DNA of 37,219 nt from Collinsella aerofaciens (GCA_008671285.1 RPYR01000153.1:1-37219); one strand, 5' to 3'; positions 24,493 to 33,766 are shown, counted from the first letter of the stretch. Notes: generated from the sequence alone by a model not told the origin. Numbers and translations: made by a program.

Positions 24493-25218
24493 CTACTTGA
24501 GGCTGCTGGCGACGACGGGGCGGTCGAGAGCTGCCTCGAAGCGGTCGGCCATCGTGGGGTCGCTGAGCGTGTCGACTTGGTTGAGCATGACGCGTGCGGT
24601 GCTGAGTTTCAGCGCCTGCATCTCGGCATTGAGCACCTGGGCGACGCGCTCGGGCGTGGCGATGTCGGTGAGCTCGCAGCCGCAACGCTCGCAAAAGAGC
24701 TCGGGGCGGTGGACGGCTGCGTTGATGGGCTTGCTGAGTCCCGAGGCGCCGACGAGCCAGATGACGTTGGCCGTGCCGGCGGGAATTACCGGCTCCCAGG
24801 CGGCATGCGCCTTGAGCGGGAGTCGCTTGCTACCGTCTGCCTCGGCCAACACATAGTCAAAGCGCTGTGCCAGCCCGCCGAGTGGCTCGGCGGGGGCGGA
24901 GAGCTTGCCTGTCTCCGGGTCCAAGACGCCTGCCTGGCAGATGCCTCCGCGTGCAAGGCCCGCGCAGGCCTCGCAGGTGCAACCGGGGACATGCGAGGCG
25001 CCCGGCTTCCAAGGCGCGGCGTCCAGGCGACGATTCGACCCGTCCCATGGCACGCCGGCAACGGGAAGCATATGCGTGGTGGTGCAGAGGAGCACGCGGC
25101 CGCCAGCGCGCATGAGCTCAAGACCCAGCGTTTTGAGCAACGTCGACTTGCCGCCGCTGCCGATAATCGCGGTAATGCCCGGCGCGAGCCTGAGCGCCGC
25201 GGCAAGATTGCCGCTAAC
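24493..25218 (-). CDS. yqeC: YqeC-like P-loop protein of the selenium-dependent hydroxylase system; start codon unclear
   Basis: YqeC proteins have a Walker A loop close to the N-terminus. Here it is IIGSGGKSTLLKTL, encoded at about 25129-25170 on this strand. Later motifs are VLLCTTTHM, a CTCEAC cluster, YVLAEADGSKRLPLKAH and ANVIWLVGASGLSKPIN, with CERCGC further on. The frame holding the P-loop is open back to a stop at 25264-25266 but has no ATG, GTG or TTG before the loop; the first such codon is TTG 25140, after the lysine. A GTG at 25233-25235 with GAGGG near by is in another frame, off by one base. So the gene either uses a rare start or has lost one base; the end given here is a guess. 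Its partner yqeB is divergent. Confidence 0.75.
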   Translation of the reverse strand, partial: VSGNLAAALRLAPGITAIIGSGGKSTLLKTLGLELMRAGGRVLLCTTTHMLPVAGVPWDGSNRRLDAAPWKPGASHVPGCTCEACAGLARGGICQAGVLDPETGKLSAPAEPLGGLAQRFDYVLAEADGSKRLPLKAHAAWEPVIPAGTANVIWLVGASGLSKPINAAVHRPELFCERCGCELTDIATPERVAQVLNAEMQALKLSTARVMLNQVDTLSDPTMADRFEAALDRPVVASSLK

Positions 25219-25240
25219 CGTTTCCCTCTGTGCACCGCCG

Positions 25241-25257
25241 TATAATACTGTGATAAT
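25241..25257 (+). promoter_or_regulatory. possible -10 elements in the yqeC-yqeB divergent region
   Basis: TATAAT at 25241-25246 and GATAAT at 25252-25257 lie 73-89 bp before yqeB, in an AT-rich patch of an otherwise GC-rich stretch. No good -35 was found. The complementary strand reads TATTAT here and could serve yqeC. Confidence 0.35.
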
Positions 25258-25329
25258 AAATAATCATCAGAGTAGCGGTCGAACCGCTTTTGCTCTGCTC
25301 AAACCGTAGCACAGGGAGGTGCCCCGGGA

Positions 25330-26124
25330 ATGCTCGTTTATGTTCGCGGCGCCGGCGATATCGCCACGGGCGTCGCCGCCCGTTTGGTGCGCGCCGGCGT
25401 GTCGGTCGTTATGGCCGATATCGCGGTTCCCACGTGCATCCGCCGCACAATCAGTTTTTGCGAGGCCATTCGCCTGGGCGAGGTCCAGGTCGAGGGCATT
25501 CGCGCTCGCTTGGCGCAGACGCCGGCAGAGGCGCTTGCAATTACCGAGGCCGGAGACGTCGCCGTCGTGGTAGACCCCCAGGCCAAGATGCTCGATGAGC
25601 TTAAACCCGCTGCCGTGGTCGACGCGATTTTGGCCAAGCGCAACCTGGGTACCACGCGCGACATGGCGCCTGCCGTCATCGCCGTGGGGCCGGGCTTTAC
25701 CGCGCCGGTTGACTGCGACGCCGTGGTCGAGACCATGCGCGGGCATTTCTTGGGCCGTGTCATTACCCAAGGTTCGCCCCAGCCCAACACGGGCGTGCCG
25801 GGCATTATCGCCGGCTATGGCAAGGAGCGCGTAATCCACAGCCCCGCCGCCGGCGTGTTTCGGTCCGACCGCGCAATCGGCGACATCGTGCGCGCCGGAG
25901 ACGTGATTGGCTACGCGGGCGATACGCCCATGCGCACGCAGATCGATGGCTGTCTGCGCGGGCTTTTGGCGAACGGCGTGCAGGTGACCGAGGGCTTTAA
26001 ATGCGCCGATGCCGATCCGCGCGGCGATGCCAGCTATATCAACTACATTTCGGACAAGGCGACGTCGGTCGGCGGCGGCGTGCTCGAGGCACTCGCTATG
26101 CTCACCGATATCTTTAGAGGATAG
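25330..26124 (+). CDS. yqeB: YqeB, selenium-dependent molybdenum hydroxylase maturation protein
   Basis: 264 residues, the EF2563/YqeB family. ATG 25330 has GGGAGG upstream. N-terminal Rossmann-like motif YVRGAGDIATGVAARLVRAG; conserved DMAPAVIAVGPGF and SPQPNTGVPG; C-terminal half VHSPAAG-type barrel (IHSPAAGVFRS, GDVIGYAGD). YqeB is a phylogenetic marker for the non-selenoprotein use of selenium in Mo hydroxylases, so its presence predicts that this strain makes a Se-dependent XDH (SelD would be elsewhere). The XdhC gene starts 9 bp later in the same operon. Confidence 0.92.
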   Translation: MLVYVRGAGDIATGVAARLVRAGVSVVMADIAVPTCIRRTISFCEAIRLGEVQVEGIRARLAQTPAEALAITEAGDVAVVVDPQAKMLDELKPAAVVDAILAKRNLGTTRDMAPAVIAVGPGFTAPVDCDAVVETMRGHFLGRVITQGSPQPNTGVPGIIAGYGKERVIHSPAAGVFRSDRAIGDIVRAGDVIGYAGDTPMRTQIDGCLRGLLANGVQVTEGFKCADADPRGDASYINYISDKATSVGGGVLEALAMLTDIFRG

Positions 26125-26133
26125 AAGGCGGCA

Positions 26134-27177
26134 ATGGAAAAGCTCGATGTTGTGAATGCGGCGCTTGTCGCCCTGCGTGCTGGCGAGACGTGCGAGCTCG
26201 TGGTCGTGGCCGGCACGGCGGGGTCGTCGCCGCGCGGCGTGGGCGCCTGGATGGTCGTCTTTGCCGACGGCAGCCAGGCGGGCACCATCGGCGGCGGCAA
26301 GATCGAGCTCTTTGCGCTGGACGAGGCGCGAGAGCTGCTGGCCGCGGGGCAATCGCGTCTGGTCCGCTACACCATGGGCGGCGAGAACTCCGATACCGGC
26401 ATGATCTGCGGCGGTGCCATCTGCCTGTGCTATCTGCATCTGGATGCGACCCAGGCACCGTTGTTTCAGGAAATTGCCGACGTCTTGGTCTATCGGCGCA
26501 TCGGCGACTTCGTCATCGACTTTGAGCCGTTTATCGCGAGCGCGCTCGAGGGCGATGTGGCCGAGTACCATGGCGAGGCATCGCGCCATACCATTGCCGG
26601 CTGCCCCGAGCTTTCGCTGGTGGAGGAGGGGAGTAAGGTCACCTACACCAACGCCGCCTCCGAGATTCCCGCGGCGCACATCGAGACGCTCTGCCCCGAG
26701 GGCCTGACCTATATCTTTGGCTGCGGCCACGTGGGCGCCGCGACGGCGCGGGTGCTCACGGCGGCGGGCTTTGCCGTCGTGGCGTGCGACGACCGCCCCG
26801 GCACGCTGACCCCCGATTGGGTGCCCGGTGTCTACGATCGTCGCTTGGTCGATTACAAGAACCTGAGCGAGCTGTGCCCCATCGGCCCGCGCGACCTGGT
26901 GGTCGTCGCCACGGCGGGTCACAAGTCCGATATCGACGTGGTGATTCAGGCCATGCACGCCAAGCCTGCCTACCTGGGCTGTCTGGGTTCGCGCCGCAAG
27001 ACGGCCTTTGTGCGTGCCCGCCTGGAGCAGGAAGGCTTTACGCAGGACCAGATCGACGAGCTGCACCTGCCGATCGGCGTTGCCATCGAGGCCGAGGACC
27101 CCGAGGAGATTGCCATCTCCATCGCCGCCGAGATGATTCACCTGCGCCGCACCAAACTCGTCCCCCGCAAGCGCTAA
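26134..27177 (+). CDS. xdhC: XdhC/CoxI family molybdoenzyme maturation protein
   Basis: 347 residues. The N-terminal XdhC_CoxI domain has GTAGSSPRGVGAWMVV and GTIGGGKIE; a Cys-bearing segment follows (MICGGAICLCYL); the C-terminal Rossmann domain has YIFGCGHVGAATARVL near 195 and LGSRRKTAF near 287. XdhC proteins bind the mature molybdenum cofactor, help install its terminal sulfur or selenium, and deliver it to XDH. In the same operon as yqeB. The symbol is by family; the E. coli xdhC name is used for another protein (Fe-S subunit). Confidence 0.9.
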   Translation: MEKLDVVNAALVALRAGETCELVVVAGTAGSSPRGVGAWMVVFADGSQAGTIGGGKIELFALDEARELLAAGQSRLVRYTMGGENSDTGMICGGAICLCYLHLDATQAPLFQEIADVLVYRRIGDFVIDFEPFIASALEGDVAEYHGEASRHTIAGCPELSLVEEGSKVTYTNAASEIPAAHIETLCPEGLTYIFGCGHVGAATARVLTAAGFAVVACDDRPGTLTPDWVPGVYDRRLVDYKNLSELCPIGPRDLVVVATAGHKSDIDVVIQAMHAKPAYLGCLGSRRKTAFVRARLEQEGFTQDQIDELHLPIGVAIEAEDPEEIAISIAAEMIHLRRTKLVPRKR

Positions 27178-27194
27178 TCGCATCCCCACCAATA

Positions 27195-27268
27195 AGTTGC
27201 GGTGAAATACGGATTGTTTAAGCCTGTTAGGCCGCCCAACAGTCCCTATTTCACCGCAACTGCTTTTT
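27195..27268 (+). terminator. second copy of the long palindrome, with T-run
   Basis: Arms 27195-27218 and 27238-27261 match at 22 of 24 pairs. They share GTTGCGGTGAAATAC with the repeat at 24404-24482 but have drifted. TTTTT at 27264-27268 follows, so this copy can act as an intrinsic terminator after xdhC. Confidence 0.7.
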
Positions 27269-27345
27269 GGGACCCATTTGTGCGGGGGAGTTGTGGAGTT
27301 GTGCAGGCAGACGAGGTTTTTCTGGAAATACGCACCCAATGCGCG

Positions 27346-27351
27346 TATAGT
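27346..27351 (+). promoter_or_regulatory. possible -10 box for the rplE operon
   Basis: TATAGT, with TGGAAA 17 bases upstream as a poor -35. It is 138 bp before rplE, in the only long gap ahead of the ribosomal run. Confidence 0.35.
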
Positions 27352-27488
27352 ACCGATTGTTTTGTCGGCTCCTGCTGCGTCGAGTCCAAACCGCAAAATG
27401 CCATGAGCGGCGCGGATGCAGCCAGGAGGCACGAGGACAACCCATCGTGGCCACGCCCCGTGCTTAAAACCCCAAGAAGGAGTGAACA

Positions 27489-28046
27489 ATGGCAGAAGAG
27501 AAGTATGTGCCGCGTCTGAAGACCAAGTACAACAACGAGGTCAAGCAGCAGCTTCAGGACAAGTTCCAGTACGAGAACGTCATGATGATCCCCAAGTTTG
27601 AGAAGATCGTCGTGAACATGGGTGTCGGCGAGGCCGCTACCGATTCCAAGGCCATCGACGGTGCCGTGCGCGACCTGCGCGCCATCACCGGCCAGCAGCC
27701 GATGATCACCCGTGCCCGCAAGTCCATCGCTACCTTCCGCCTGCGCGCTGGTATGCCGATCGGCTGCAAGGTTACCCTGCGTGGCGACCGTATGTGGGAG
27801 TTCTTCGATCGTCTGACCTCCGTCGCGATCCCCCGTATCCGCGACTTCCGCGGCATCTCCGCCAAGAGCTTCGACGGCCGTGGTAACTTCTCCATGGGCG
27901 TCACCGAGCAGCTCATCTTCCCCGAGATCGACTTCGACTCCGTCGATCACCAGCGTGGTATGGACATCACTTTCGTGACCACCGCCAACACCGATGAGGA
28001 GGCCAAGGCCCTTCTGGACGCCTTCGGTTTCCCGTTCAAGAAATAG
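27489..28046 (+). CDS. rplE: ribosomal protein uL5
   Basis: 185 residues, full length for bacterial L5, with the expected [27 protein letters not shown] and RDFRGI motifs. It binds 5S rRNA in the central protuberance. ATG 27489 follows AAGAAGGAG. It is the first ribosomal gene of the run; rplN and rplX, normally just upstream, are not there. Confidence 0.98.
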   Translation: MAEEKYVPRLKTKYNNEVKQQLQDKFQYENVMMIPKFEKIVVNMGVGEAATDSKAIDGAVRDLRAITGQQPMITRARKSIATFRLRAGMPIGCKVTLRGDRMWEFFDRLTSVAIPRIRDFRGISAKSFDGRGNFSMGVTEQLIFPEIDFDSVDHQRGMDITFVTTANTDEEAKALLDAFGFPFKK

Positions 28047-28061
28047 GTTCACCTGCCCTAT

Positions 28062-28091
28062 AAGCGCCGTTCCCACAAGGGGGCGGCGTTT
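28062..28091 (+). promoter_or_regulatory. 13-bp hairpin between rplE and rpsN
   Basis: The stem CGCCGTTCCC (28065-28074) with GGGGGCGGCG (28079-28088) pairs fully (two G-U) around an ACAA loop, and three more A/G-U pairs extend it to 28062 and 28091. It lies 35 bases before the rpsN start. An attenuator, r-protein binding site or processing site is possible. Confidence 0.5.
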
Positions 28092-28125
28092 GGGGCGAAC
28101 AATACTCTATGTGAGGAGGATATAA

Positions 28126-28311
28126 GTGGCTAAGACATCGATGATCGTCAAGTGCAATCGCAAGCAGAAGTTCTCTACTCGTGAGTACACGCGCTGCCAG
28201 CGCTGCGGCCGTCCGCACTCTGTGTACCGCAAGTTCGGCCTGTGCCGTGTCTGCTTCCGCGAGCTTGCACTCAAGGGCGAGCTTCCCGGCGTTAAGAAGG
28301 CCAGCTGGTAA
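28126..28311 (+). CDS. rpsN: ribosomal protein uS14, zinc-binding (type Z)
   Basis: 61 residues, the short zinc form. The two CxxC pairs are CQRC and CRVC, present and intact. GTG start at 28126 with GAGGAGGA upstream. Binds the head of the 30S subunit. Confidence 0.97.
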   Translation: MAKTSMIVKCNRKQKFSTREYTRCQRCGRPHSVYRKFGLCRVCFRELALKGELPGVKKASW

Positions 28312-28430
28312 GTCACTACCAGCGTTTCAAGCATCCGTTTGGAACAGGGAAAACGCGCTAGTTAGGCTTTGCCGTTAAGGGCGGCGAAGAACCAAGAGCA
28401 CGTGTTCATCAAGAACGAAGGAGAATCTGT

Positions 28431-28829
28431 ATGAACCTTACAGACCCGATCGCAGATATGCTTACGCGCATCCGTAACGCTAACTCTGTGAACAAGGCCA
28501 CGGTCTCCATGCCGAGCAGCAAGAAGCTCGTCGAGATCGCTCGTGTTCTGCACGAGGAGGGCTACATCGAGGGCTACGATGTCGAGGACACCGTTCCCCA
28601 GAAGACTCTGCACATCACGCTTAAGTATGGTCCCAAGAAGGCTAAGGTCATCAACGGCATCCGCCGCATTTCCAAGCCGGGCCTGCGTAAGTACACCGGC
28701 GTTGCCGACATGCCCCGCGTCCGCGGTGGCCTTGGTACCGCCATTATTTCCACCAGCCATGGCGTTATGACCGACCGCGATGCTCGCAAGCACAACGTCG
28801 GCGGCGAGATCATCGCTTACGTCTGGTAA
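28431..28829 (+). CDS. rpsH: ribosomal protein uS8
   Basis: 132 residues, normal length, starting [18 protein letters not shown] and ending GGEIIAYVW, both family hallmarks. Binds helix 21 of 16S rRNA; in E. coli it represses the spc operon. The 119-bp gap before it is unusually long for this operon; no clear element was recognised there. Confidence 0.98.
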   Translation: MNLTDPIADMLTRIRNANSVNKATVSMPSSKKLVEIARVLHEEGYIEGYDVEDTVPQKTLHITLKYGPKKAKVINGIRRISKPGLRKYTGVADMPRVRGGLGTAIISTSHGVMTDRDARKHNVGGEIIAYVW

Positions 28830-28862
28830 TTCGCTCGGTAGGTAGAAGGAAAGGAGATCACC

Positions 28863-29399
28863 GTGTCTCGTATCGGTAATAAGCCTGTCCAGATTCCCGC
28901 CGGAGTCGAAGTGGCAGTCAACGGCAACAACGTTGTCGTCAAGGGCCCCAAGGGCCAGCTCGAGCTCGATGTCTTTGAGAAGCTCGCTATCAACGTCGAG
29001 GACAACGTCCTCACCGTTTCCCGTCCCGACGACGAGCGTGAGACCCGTGCCCGCCACGGCCTCACCCGCGCCCTCATCCACAACATGGTTGTTGGCGTTT
29101 CCGAGGGCTTCGAGAAGAAGCTCGAGCTCGCCGGCGTCGGTTACCGCGTGCAGCAGAAGGGCAAGAACCTCGAGTTCTCCCTGGGCTTCTCGCACCCCGT
29201 GATCGTCGAGGCTCCCGAGGGCATCACCTTCGAGGTTCCCGACAACACCCACGTGAACGTCAAGGGTATCAACAAGCAGCAGGTCGGTCAGATCGCCGCT
29301 GAGATCCGCGGCCATCGTCCTCCCGAGCCTTACAAGGGCAAGGGTATCCACTACGTTGGCGAGCACATCCGCCGCAAGCTGGGTAAGGCCGCCAAGTAG
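28863..29399 (+). CDS. rplF: ribosomal protein uL6
   Basis: 178 residues from GTG 28863, with AAAGGAG upstream. Starts [17 protein letters not shown] and has the C-terminal [13 protein letters not shown] motif at the GTPase-centre side. Binds 23S rRNA near the sarcin-ricin loop. Confidence 0.98.
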   Translation: MSRIGNKPVQIPAGVEVAVNGNNVVVKGPKGQLELDVFEKLAINVEDNVLTVSRPDDERETRARHGLTRALIHNMVVGVSEGFEKKLELAGVGYRVQQKGKNLEFSLGFSHPVIVEAPEGITFEVPDNTHVNVKGINKQQVGQIAAEIRGHRPPEPYKGKGIHYVGEHIRRKLGKAAK

Positions 29400-29424
29400 T
29401 CGTAACCGACTCACTCGCATAAGA

Positions 29425-29446
29425 CCAGCACCCCGTCAGGTGCTGG
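29425..29446 (+). promoter_or_regulatory. perfect 8-bp hairpin in the rplF-rplR gap
   Basis: CCAGCACC (29425-29432) pairs with GGTGCTGG (29439-29446) across a six-base loop. It lies 28 bases before the rplR start and has no directly following T-run (CTTTTT comes 10 bases later, just ahead of the ribosome binding site). It could be a processing or autoregulatory site. Confidence 0.45.
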
Positions 29447-29474
29447 CAAGATCAACCTTTTTAGGAGTTTACGT

Positions 29475-29843
29475 ATGAACAAGCATAAGGCGAAGCTGGA
29501 AGGCCTCAAGCGTCGTCAGCGTCGTGTTCGCGGCAAGGTCTCGGGTACCTCCGAGCGTCCGCGTCTTCGCGTGACCCGTACTAACGCCAACATCTATGCC
29601 CAGATCATCGACGACAGCAAGGGCTCCAGCCTGACGCTCGTCTCTGCCTCGACCCTCGAGGCCGAGTTCAAGGGCACCCACACCTCGAACAAGGAGGCTG
29701 CGGAGAAGGTCGGTCAGCTCGTTGGCAAGCGCGCCATCGAGGCCGGCATCACCAAGGTCGCCTTCGATCGCGGTGGCCGTATCTACCATGGCCGCGTCAA
29801 GGCCCTCGCCGACGGTGCTCGTGCCGCCGGTCTCGAGTTCTAG
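29475..29843 (+). CDS. rplR: ribosomal protein uL18
   Basis: 122 residues, with [18 protein letters not shown] and the C-terminal [20 protein letters not shown] signature. Binds 5S rRNA with L5. ATG 29475 follows TAGGAG. Confidence 0.98.
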   Translation: MNKHKAKLEGLKRRQRRVRGKVSGTSERPRLRVTRTNANIYAQIIDDSKGSSLTLVSASTLEAEFKGTHTSNKEAAEKVGQLVGKRAIEAGITKVAFDRGGRIYHGRVKALADGARAAGLEF

Positions 29844-29857
29844 GAGGTATGTAGCAC

Positions 29858-30382
29858 ATGGCTCGTAATCAGAAGCAGCAGCGCGAGGCCTCCGAGTTCG
29901 AGGAGCGCGTCGTTTACATCAACCGCGTGTCGAAGACCGTCAAGGGTGGTCGTCGCATGAGCCTCGTCGCTCTCGTCGTCGTTGGCGACGGCAAGGGCAA
30001 CGTCGGCGTTGGCATGGGCAAGTCCGCTGAGGTGCCCATGGCCATCTCCAAGGCGTCTCTCGATGCCAAGAAGAACATGTTCCACGTGCCGGTGACCGAT
30101 CAGGGCACCATTCCGCACGAGGTTCTCGGTCACTTTGGTGCCGGCCGCATCATCATCAAGCCCGCTGTCGAGGGTACCGGCGTTATCGCCGGCGGCGCTG
30201 TACGTCCCCTCTTTGAGCTTGCTGGCATCAAGAACGTCCTGTCCAAGTCCCTCGGTACCGACAACGGCCTCAACATCATCAAGGCTGCCGTCGAGGGCCT
30301 CAAGGAGCTCTCCAGCCCTGAGGACGTCGCGGCTCGCCGTGGCCTGACGGTCTCCGAGATGTTCGTCGGTAAGGAGAACTAA
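29858..30382 (+). CDS. rpsE: ribosomal protein uS5
   Basis: 174 residues, with the N-terminal double-stranded RNA-binding signature ([18 protein letters not shown]) and the S5 C-terminal domain ([13 protein letters not shown]). Spectinomycin-site protein of the 30S body. 14 bp after rplR, AGGAGG overlapping the rplR stop region. Confidence 0.98.
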   Translation: MARNQKQQREASEFEERVVYINRVSKTVKGGRRMSLVALVVVGDGKGNVGVGMGKSAEVPMAISKASLDAKKNMFHVPVTDQGTIPHEVLGHFGAGRIIIKPAVEGTGVIAGGAVRPLFELAGIKNVLSKSLGTDNGLNIIKAAVEGLKELSSPEDVAARRGLTVSEMFVGKEN

Positions 30383-30384
30383 GC

Positions 30385-30567
30385 ATGGCTGACACCATCA
30401 AGATCAAGCAGGTCCGCAGCACCAACGGTTGCAAGCAGGACCAGGTCCGTACTGTCCGTGCCCTCGGTCTCCACAGGATCCGCGAGGTTCGCGAGATTGC
30501 TGACAACGAGTCCGTCCGCGGCATGATCTTCAAGGTCAAGCACCTTGTCGAGATTGTAGAGGAGTAG
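30385..30567 (+). CDS. rpmD: ribosomal protein uL30
   Basis: 60 residues, bacterial short form, with LGLHRIREVREIADNESVRG. Starts two bases after the rpsE stop, so translation is coupled. Confidence 0.97.
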   Translation: MADTIKIKQVRSTNGCKQDQVRTVRALGLHRIREVREIADNESVRGMIFKVKHLVEIVEE

Positions 30568-30570
30568 CAA

Positions 30571-31020
30571 ATGCAGCTTCACGATCTTACTCCTGCGCCC
30601 GGTTCCACCAAGAACCGCAAGCGCGTCGGCCGTGGCAATTCTTCGGGTCACGGCACCACTTCTGGCCGCGGTCAGAAGGGCCAGGGTTCCCGCTCTGGTG
30701 GCACCAAGGGTGCCGGCTTCGAGGGTGGCCAGACTCCGCTGGCTATGCGCCTGCCCAAGCTTCCGGGCTTCCGTAACCCCCGTCGTATCGAGTACACCGC
30801 TGTTAACGTTGAGCGTCTCGAGCGTAAGTTCGAGGACGGCGCTGTGATCGACGGTGCCGCTCTTAAGGCCGCTCGCATCACCAAGAGCGAGTTCGAGCCC
30901 GTCAAGGTGCTCGGCAATGGTGAGCTCACCAAGAAGTTCACGGTCAAGGTCGACAAGGTCAGCGCTTCTGCGCAGGCCAAGATCGAGGCCGCCGGCGGAA
31001 AGGTCGAGCTGCCGTGCTAA
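30571..31020 (+). CDS. rplO: ribosomal protein uL15
   Basis: 149 residues, starting [20 protein letters not shown] with the Gly/Arg-rich tail typical of L15 ([13 protein letters not shown]). Its last codons overlap the secY start (GTG 31014) by 7 bases. Confidence 0.98.
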   Translation: MQLHDLTPAPGSTKNRKRVGRGNSSGHGTTSGRGQKGQGSRSGGTKGAGFEGGQTPLAMRLPKLPGFRNPRRIEYTAVNVERLERKFEDGAVIDGAALKAARITKSEFEPVKVLGNGELTKKFTVKVDKVSASAQAKIEAAGGKVELPC

Positions 31021-32300
31021 ATGGTCTTAAGAATGCTTTCCGCATCAAAGAATTGCGCGAAAAGATTCTTTTTACCATAGCTATGCTCGTCGTGTACCGC
31101 ATTGGTGCGCACGTTCCTGTGCCCGGCATTCCCTTCCAGGGGATGCTGGGCCTTTTCTCGACCGATAACAATTCGGTCGCCGCAGGTGCTATGGCCCTCC
31201 TGAATCTTTTCTCTGGTGGCGCGTTGAGCTATGTTTCGGTGTTCTCCCTGGGCATCATGCCTTACATCACCAGCTCGATCATCCTCCAGATGCTCCAGGC
31301 CGTTGTGCCTTCCCTGCATGAGCTTGCCCGCGAGGGCGAGGTCGGTCAGACCAAGATTACGCAGTATTCGCGTTACCTCACCCTGGCTCTGGCAATCCTC
31401 AACTCCGTGGGTTACCTCTTCCTCTTTAAGAGCTTCGGCATCAGCTTTAATGGCGCCGGCGCTCCCGAGATCATCTTCGACCTCATGATCGTCGGTACGC
31501 TCACCGCGGGCGCTATGCTGATCATGTGGATTGGTGAGCTCATCACCCAGCGCGGTATCGGCAATGGCATGTCGCTGATCATCTTTGCGAACATCATGGC
31601 CGGTCTGCCGCAGGCTATCTTCTCCAGCACCGAGGGCAATGCCGGTGGCATCATCACCATGGTGATCATCTGCGCCATCATCCTGCTGGTTATCCCGTTG
31701 ATTGTTTTCCTTGAGCGCGGCCAGCGCCGCATCCCGGTCTCCTACGCTAAGCGCGTCGTGGGCCGTCGCATGATGGGTGGCCAGACCACCTACCTGCCCA
31801 TCAAGGTCAACACCGCGGGTGTCGTGCCGATCATCTTCGCTTCGGCGCTGCTGTACTTCCCGGCTCAGATTGCCGTGTTCTTCCCCGGCATCGGCTGGAT
31901 TCAGGCAGTTGCCTCCGCGCTTTCGACCGGTTGGCTCAACTGGGTGCTTAACGTTGTCCTCATCGTGTTCTTCGCGTACTTCTACACCTCCATGGTGTTC
32001 AACCCCGATGACACGGCCGATAACCTTAAGAAGCAGGGCGGCTTTATTCCGGGCGTGCGTCCGGGTAGGGCTACCGCGGCCTACATCAAGAACGCGCTCA
32101 ACAAGATCACGCTTCCCAGCGCTGTCTTTTTGGCGCTCATCGCCATCGTGCCTTCGATCATCTTCTCCTTCACGGGTAACCATCTGATCCAGGCATTTGG
32201 CGGCACGTCCATCCTCATCATGGTCGGCGTCGTGCTCGACACGGTCGATAAGCTCGAAGGCCAGATCAAGATGTATGATTACGATGGATTCTTTAAATAG
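31014..32300 (+). CDS. secY: SecY, protein translocase channel subunit
   Basis: 428 residues from GTG 31014, which overlaps the rplO stop; translation is therefore coupled to L15. Ten hydrophobic spans can be followed; the plug/early motif GAHVPVPGI, the [15 protein letters not shown] motif of the second span, the cytoplasmic loop [14 protein letters not shown] and the late [11 protein letters not shown] motif are all present. Inner-membrane channel of the Sec pathway. Confidence 0.98.
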   Translation: MLNGLKNAFRIKELREKILFTIAMLVVYRIGAHVPVPGIPFQGMLGLFSTDNNSVAAGAMALLNLFSGGALSYVSVFSLGIMPYITSSIILQMLQAVVPSLHELAREGEVGQTKITQYSRYLTLALAILNSVGYLFLFKSFGISFNGAGAPEIIFDLMIVGTLTAGAMLIMWIGELITQRGIGNGMSLIIFANIMAGLPQAIFSSTEGNAGGIITMVIICAIILLVIPLIVFLERGQRRIPVSYAKRVVGRRMMGGQTTYLPIKVNTAGVVPIIFASALLYFPAQIAVFFPGIGWIQAVASALSTGWLNWVLNVVLIVFFAYFYTSMVFNPDDTADNLKKQGGFIPGVRPGRATAAYIKNALNKITLPSAVFLALIAIVPSIIFSFTGNHLIQAFGGTSILIMVGVVLDTVDKLEGQIKMYDYDGFFK

Positions 32301-32318
32301 GCTAGAGGAGGATTGCTC

Positions 32319-32945
32319 ATGAACCTCGTATTGCTCGGAGCTCCGGGTGCCGGTAAGGGCACCGTCGCACAGGAGCTCGTCGCCGAGTTTGGCGTCGCCC
32401 ACATTTCCACGGGCGACCTGCTGCGTGCTGCCGTCAAGGGTGGCACCGAGCTTGGTATTCAGGCTAAGAAGTACATGGACGCTGGCGAGCTCGTTCCCGA
32501 CCAGCTCGTGATCGACCTTGTCAAGGAGCGCCTTGCCGCCGATGACGCCCAGCAGGGCTTCATCCTCGACGGCTTCCCGCGCAACACCGCCCAGGCTGTG
32601 ACGCTCGATTCCGAGCTCTCCGCCATGGGTCGCGAGATCGACTGCGCCCTTCTGGTCGATGTGGCCCCCGAGGTCATTATCGATCGTCTGTCTTCGCGTC
32701 GCACCTGCCGCGCATGCGGTTACACCGGCACCGCTGCCGATGCTACCTGCCCCAAGTGTGGCGGCGAGATGTATCAGCGCGACGACGACAAGCCCGAGAC
32801 CATCAAGAACCGTCTCGACGTCTACGAGAAGTCCACGAGCCCGCTCGTCGACTACTATCGTGGCCAGGGTCTGCTCAAGTCGGTCAACGGTGACCAGGCT
32901 CGCGAGACCGTGTACGGGGATGTCAAAGAGGCTCTCGGTCTATGA
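32319..32945 (+). CDS. adk: adenylate kinase, zinc-type lid
   Basis: 208 residues from ATG 32319 (GAGGAGGA upstream). P-loop GAPGAGKGT at 7-15; AMP site motif DGFPRN; lid with CRACGY and CPKCGG, four cysteines that bind zinc as in Gram-positive enzymes. Its stop overlaps the map start (ATGA at 32942). Confidence 0.98.
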   Translation: MNLVLLGAPGAGKGTVAQELVAEFGVAHISTGDLLRAAVKGGTELGIQAKKYMDAGELVPDQLVIDLVKERLAADDAQQGFILDGFPRNTAQAVTLDSELSAMGREIDCALLVDVAPEVIIDRLSSRRTCRACGYTGTAADATCPKCGGEMYQRDDDKPETIKNRLDVYEKSTSPLVDYYRGQGLLKSVNGDQARETVYGDVKEALGL

Positions 32946-33730
32946 TCAAGATTAAGTCTGCAACGCAAATCGAGCAGATGAAGAAGGCAGGAGCGCTATC
33001 TAAGATGGCGCTCCGCCACGTTGGAGCCATGGTGCGCCCCGGCGTTTCCACCTTTGAGCTCGATCAGCTCGCGGAGCAGATTATCCGCATGCATGGCGGC
33101 ACCCCGGCCTTTAAGGGTTACGGCGGGTTCCCGGGGACCATTTGCGCATCGATCAACGATGCCGTGGTCCACGGTATTCCCAACCCCGACATGATCCTGC
33201 GCGATGGCGATATCATCTCCATCGATACGGGAGCCGTTGTCGACGGTTGGGTCGGCGATAACGCTTGGACGTTTTTCGTCGGCACCCCCACGCCCGAAGC
33301 CAAGGCTTTGTGCGAGGTCACGCGCGATTGCCTTAAGGCTGCCATCGAGCAGGCTGTTCCCGGTAACCATATCGGGGACGTCGGTTATGCCGTTCAGTCC
33401 CTCGCCGAGTCTCACGGTTACGGCGTGCTTCGTGATTATGTGGGCCATGGCATTGGCCGCGTGATGCACGAGGACCCCAACGTTCCTAACTATGGAAAGA
33501 AGGGGAGGGGCGTTCGCCTCCAGGCCGGCATGGTCATTGCCATTGAGCCGATGGTTACGATGGGTTCCAACCATGTGAGCACGGGTTCCGACGGTTGGAT
33601 CGTCACGACCAACGACCACCTGCCCGCCGCGCACTACGAGAACGCCGTCGCCATCACCAATGACGGTCCGGTGATTCTCACCACGGATGCGCAAGGTGCT
33701 TGGTGTTCGCTCCAAGGCGGAGAAATGTAA
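32942..33730 (+). CDS. map: methionine aminopeptidase, type I
   Basis: 262 residues. Metal-site residues: SIDTGAVVDGWVGDNAWTF (two Asp), GHGIGRVMHE (His and following), IEPMVTMG (Glu) and a late Glu. ATG overlaps the adk stop by four bases. It trims the first Met from new proteins. No N-terminal SH3 or zinc extension. Confidence 0.97.
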   Translation: MIKIKSATQIEQMKKAGALSKMALRHVGAMVRPGVSTFELDQLAEQIIRMHGGTPAFKGYGGFPGTICASINDAVVHGIPNPDMILRDGDIISIDTGAVVDGWVGDNAWTFFVGTPTPEAKALCEVTRDCLKAAIEQAVPGNHIGDVGYAVQSLAESHGYGVLRDYVGHGIGRVMHEDPNVPNYGKKGRGVRLQAGMVIAIEPMVTMGSNHVSTGSDGWIVTTNDHLPAAHYENAVAITNDGPVILTTDAQGAWCSLQGGEM

Positions 33731-33766
33731 CAAGTTCCACTTAGTTGTGGAGCCATTACGAAGTTA

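Larger units (their letters stand above)
27178..27488. other. 311-bp gap between the urate cluster and rplE
   Basis: It holds the second copy of the long palindrome (27195-27261) followed by TTTTT, which probably ends the yqeB-xdhC transcript, a possible -10 (TATAGT 27346-27351), and an untranslated leader of about 130 bases running to the rplE ribosome binding site (AAGAAGGAG). No ORF is supported. Confidence 0.6.
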
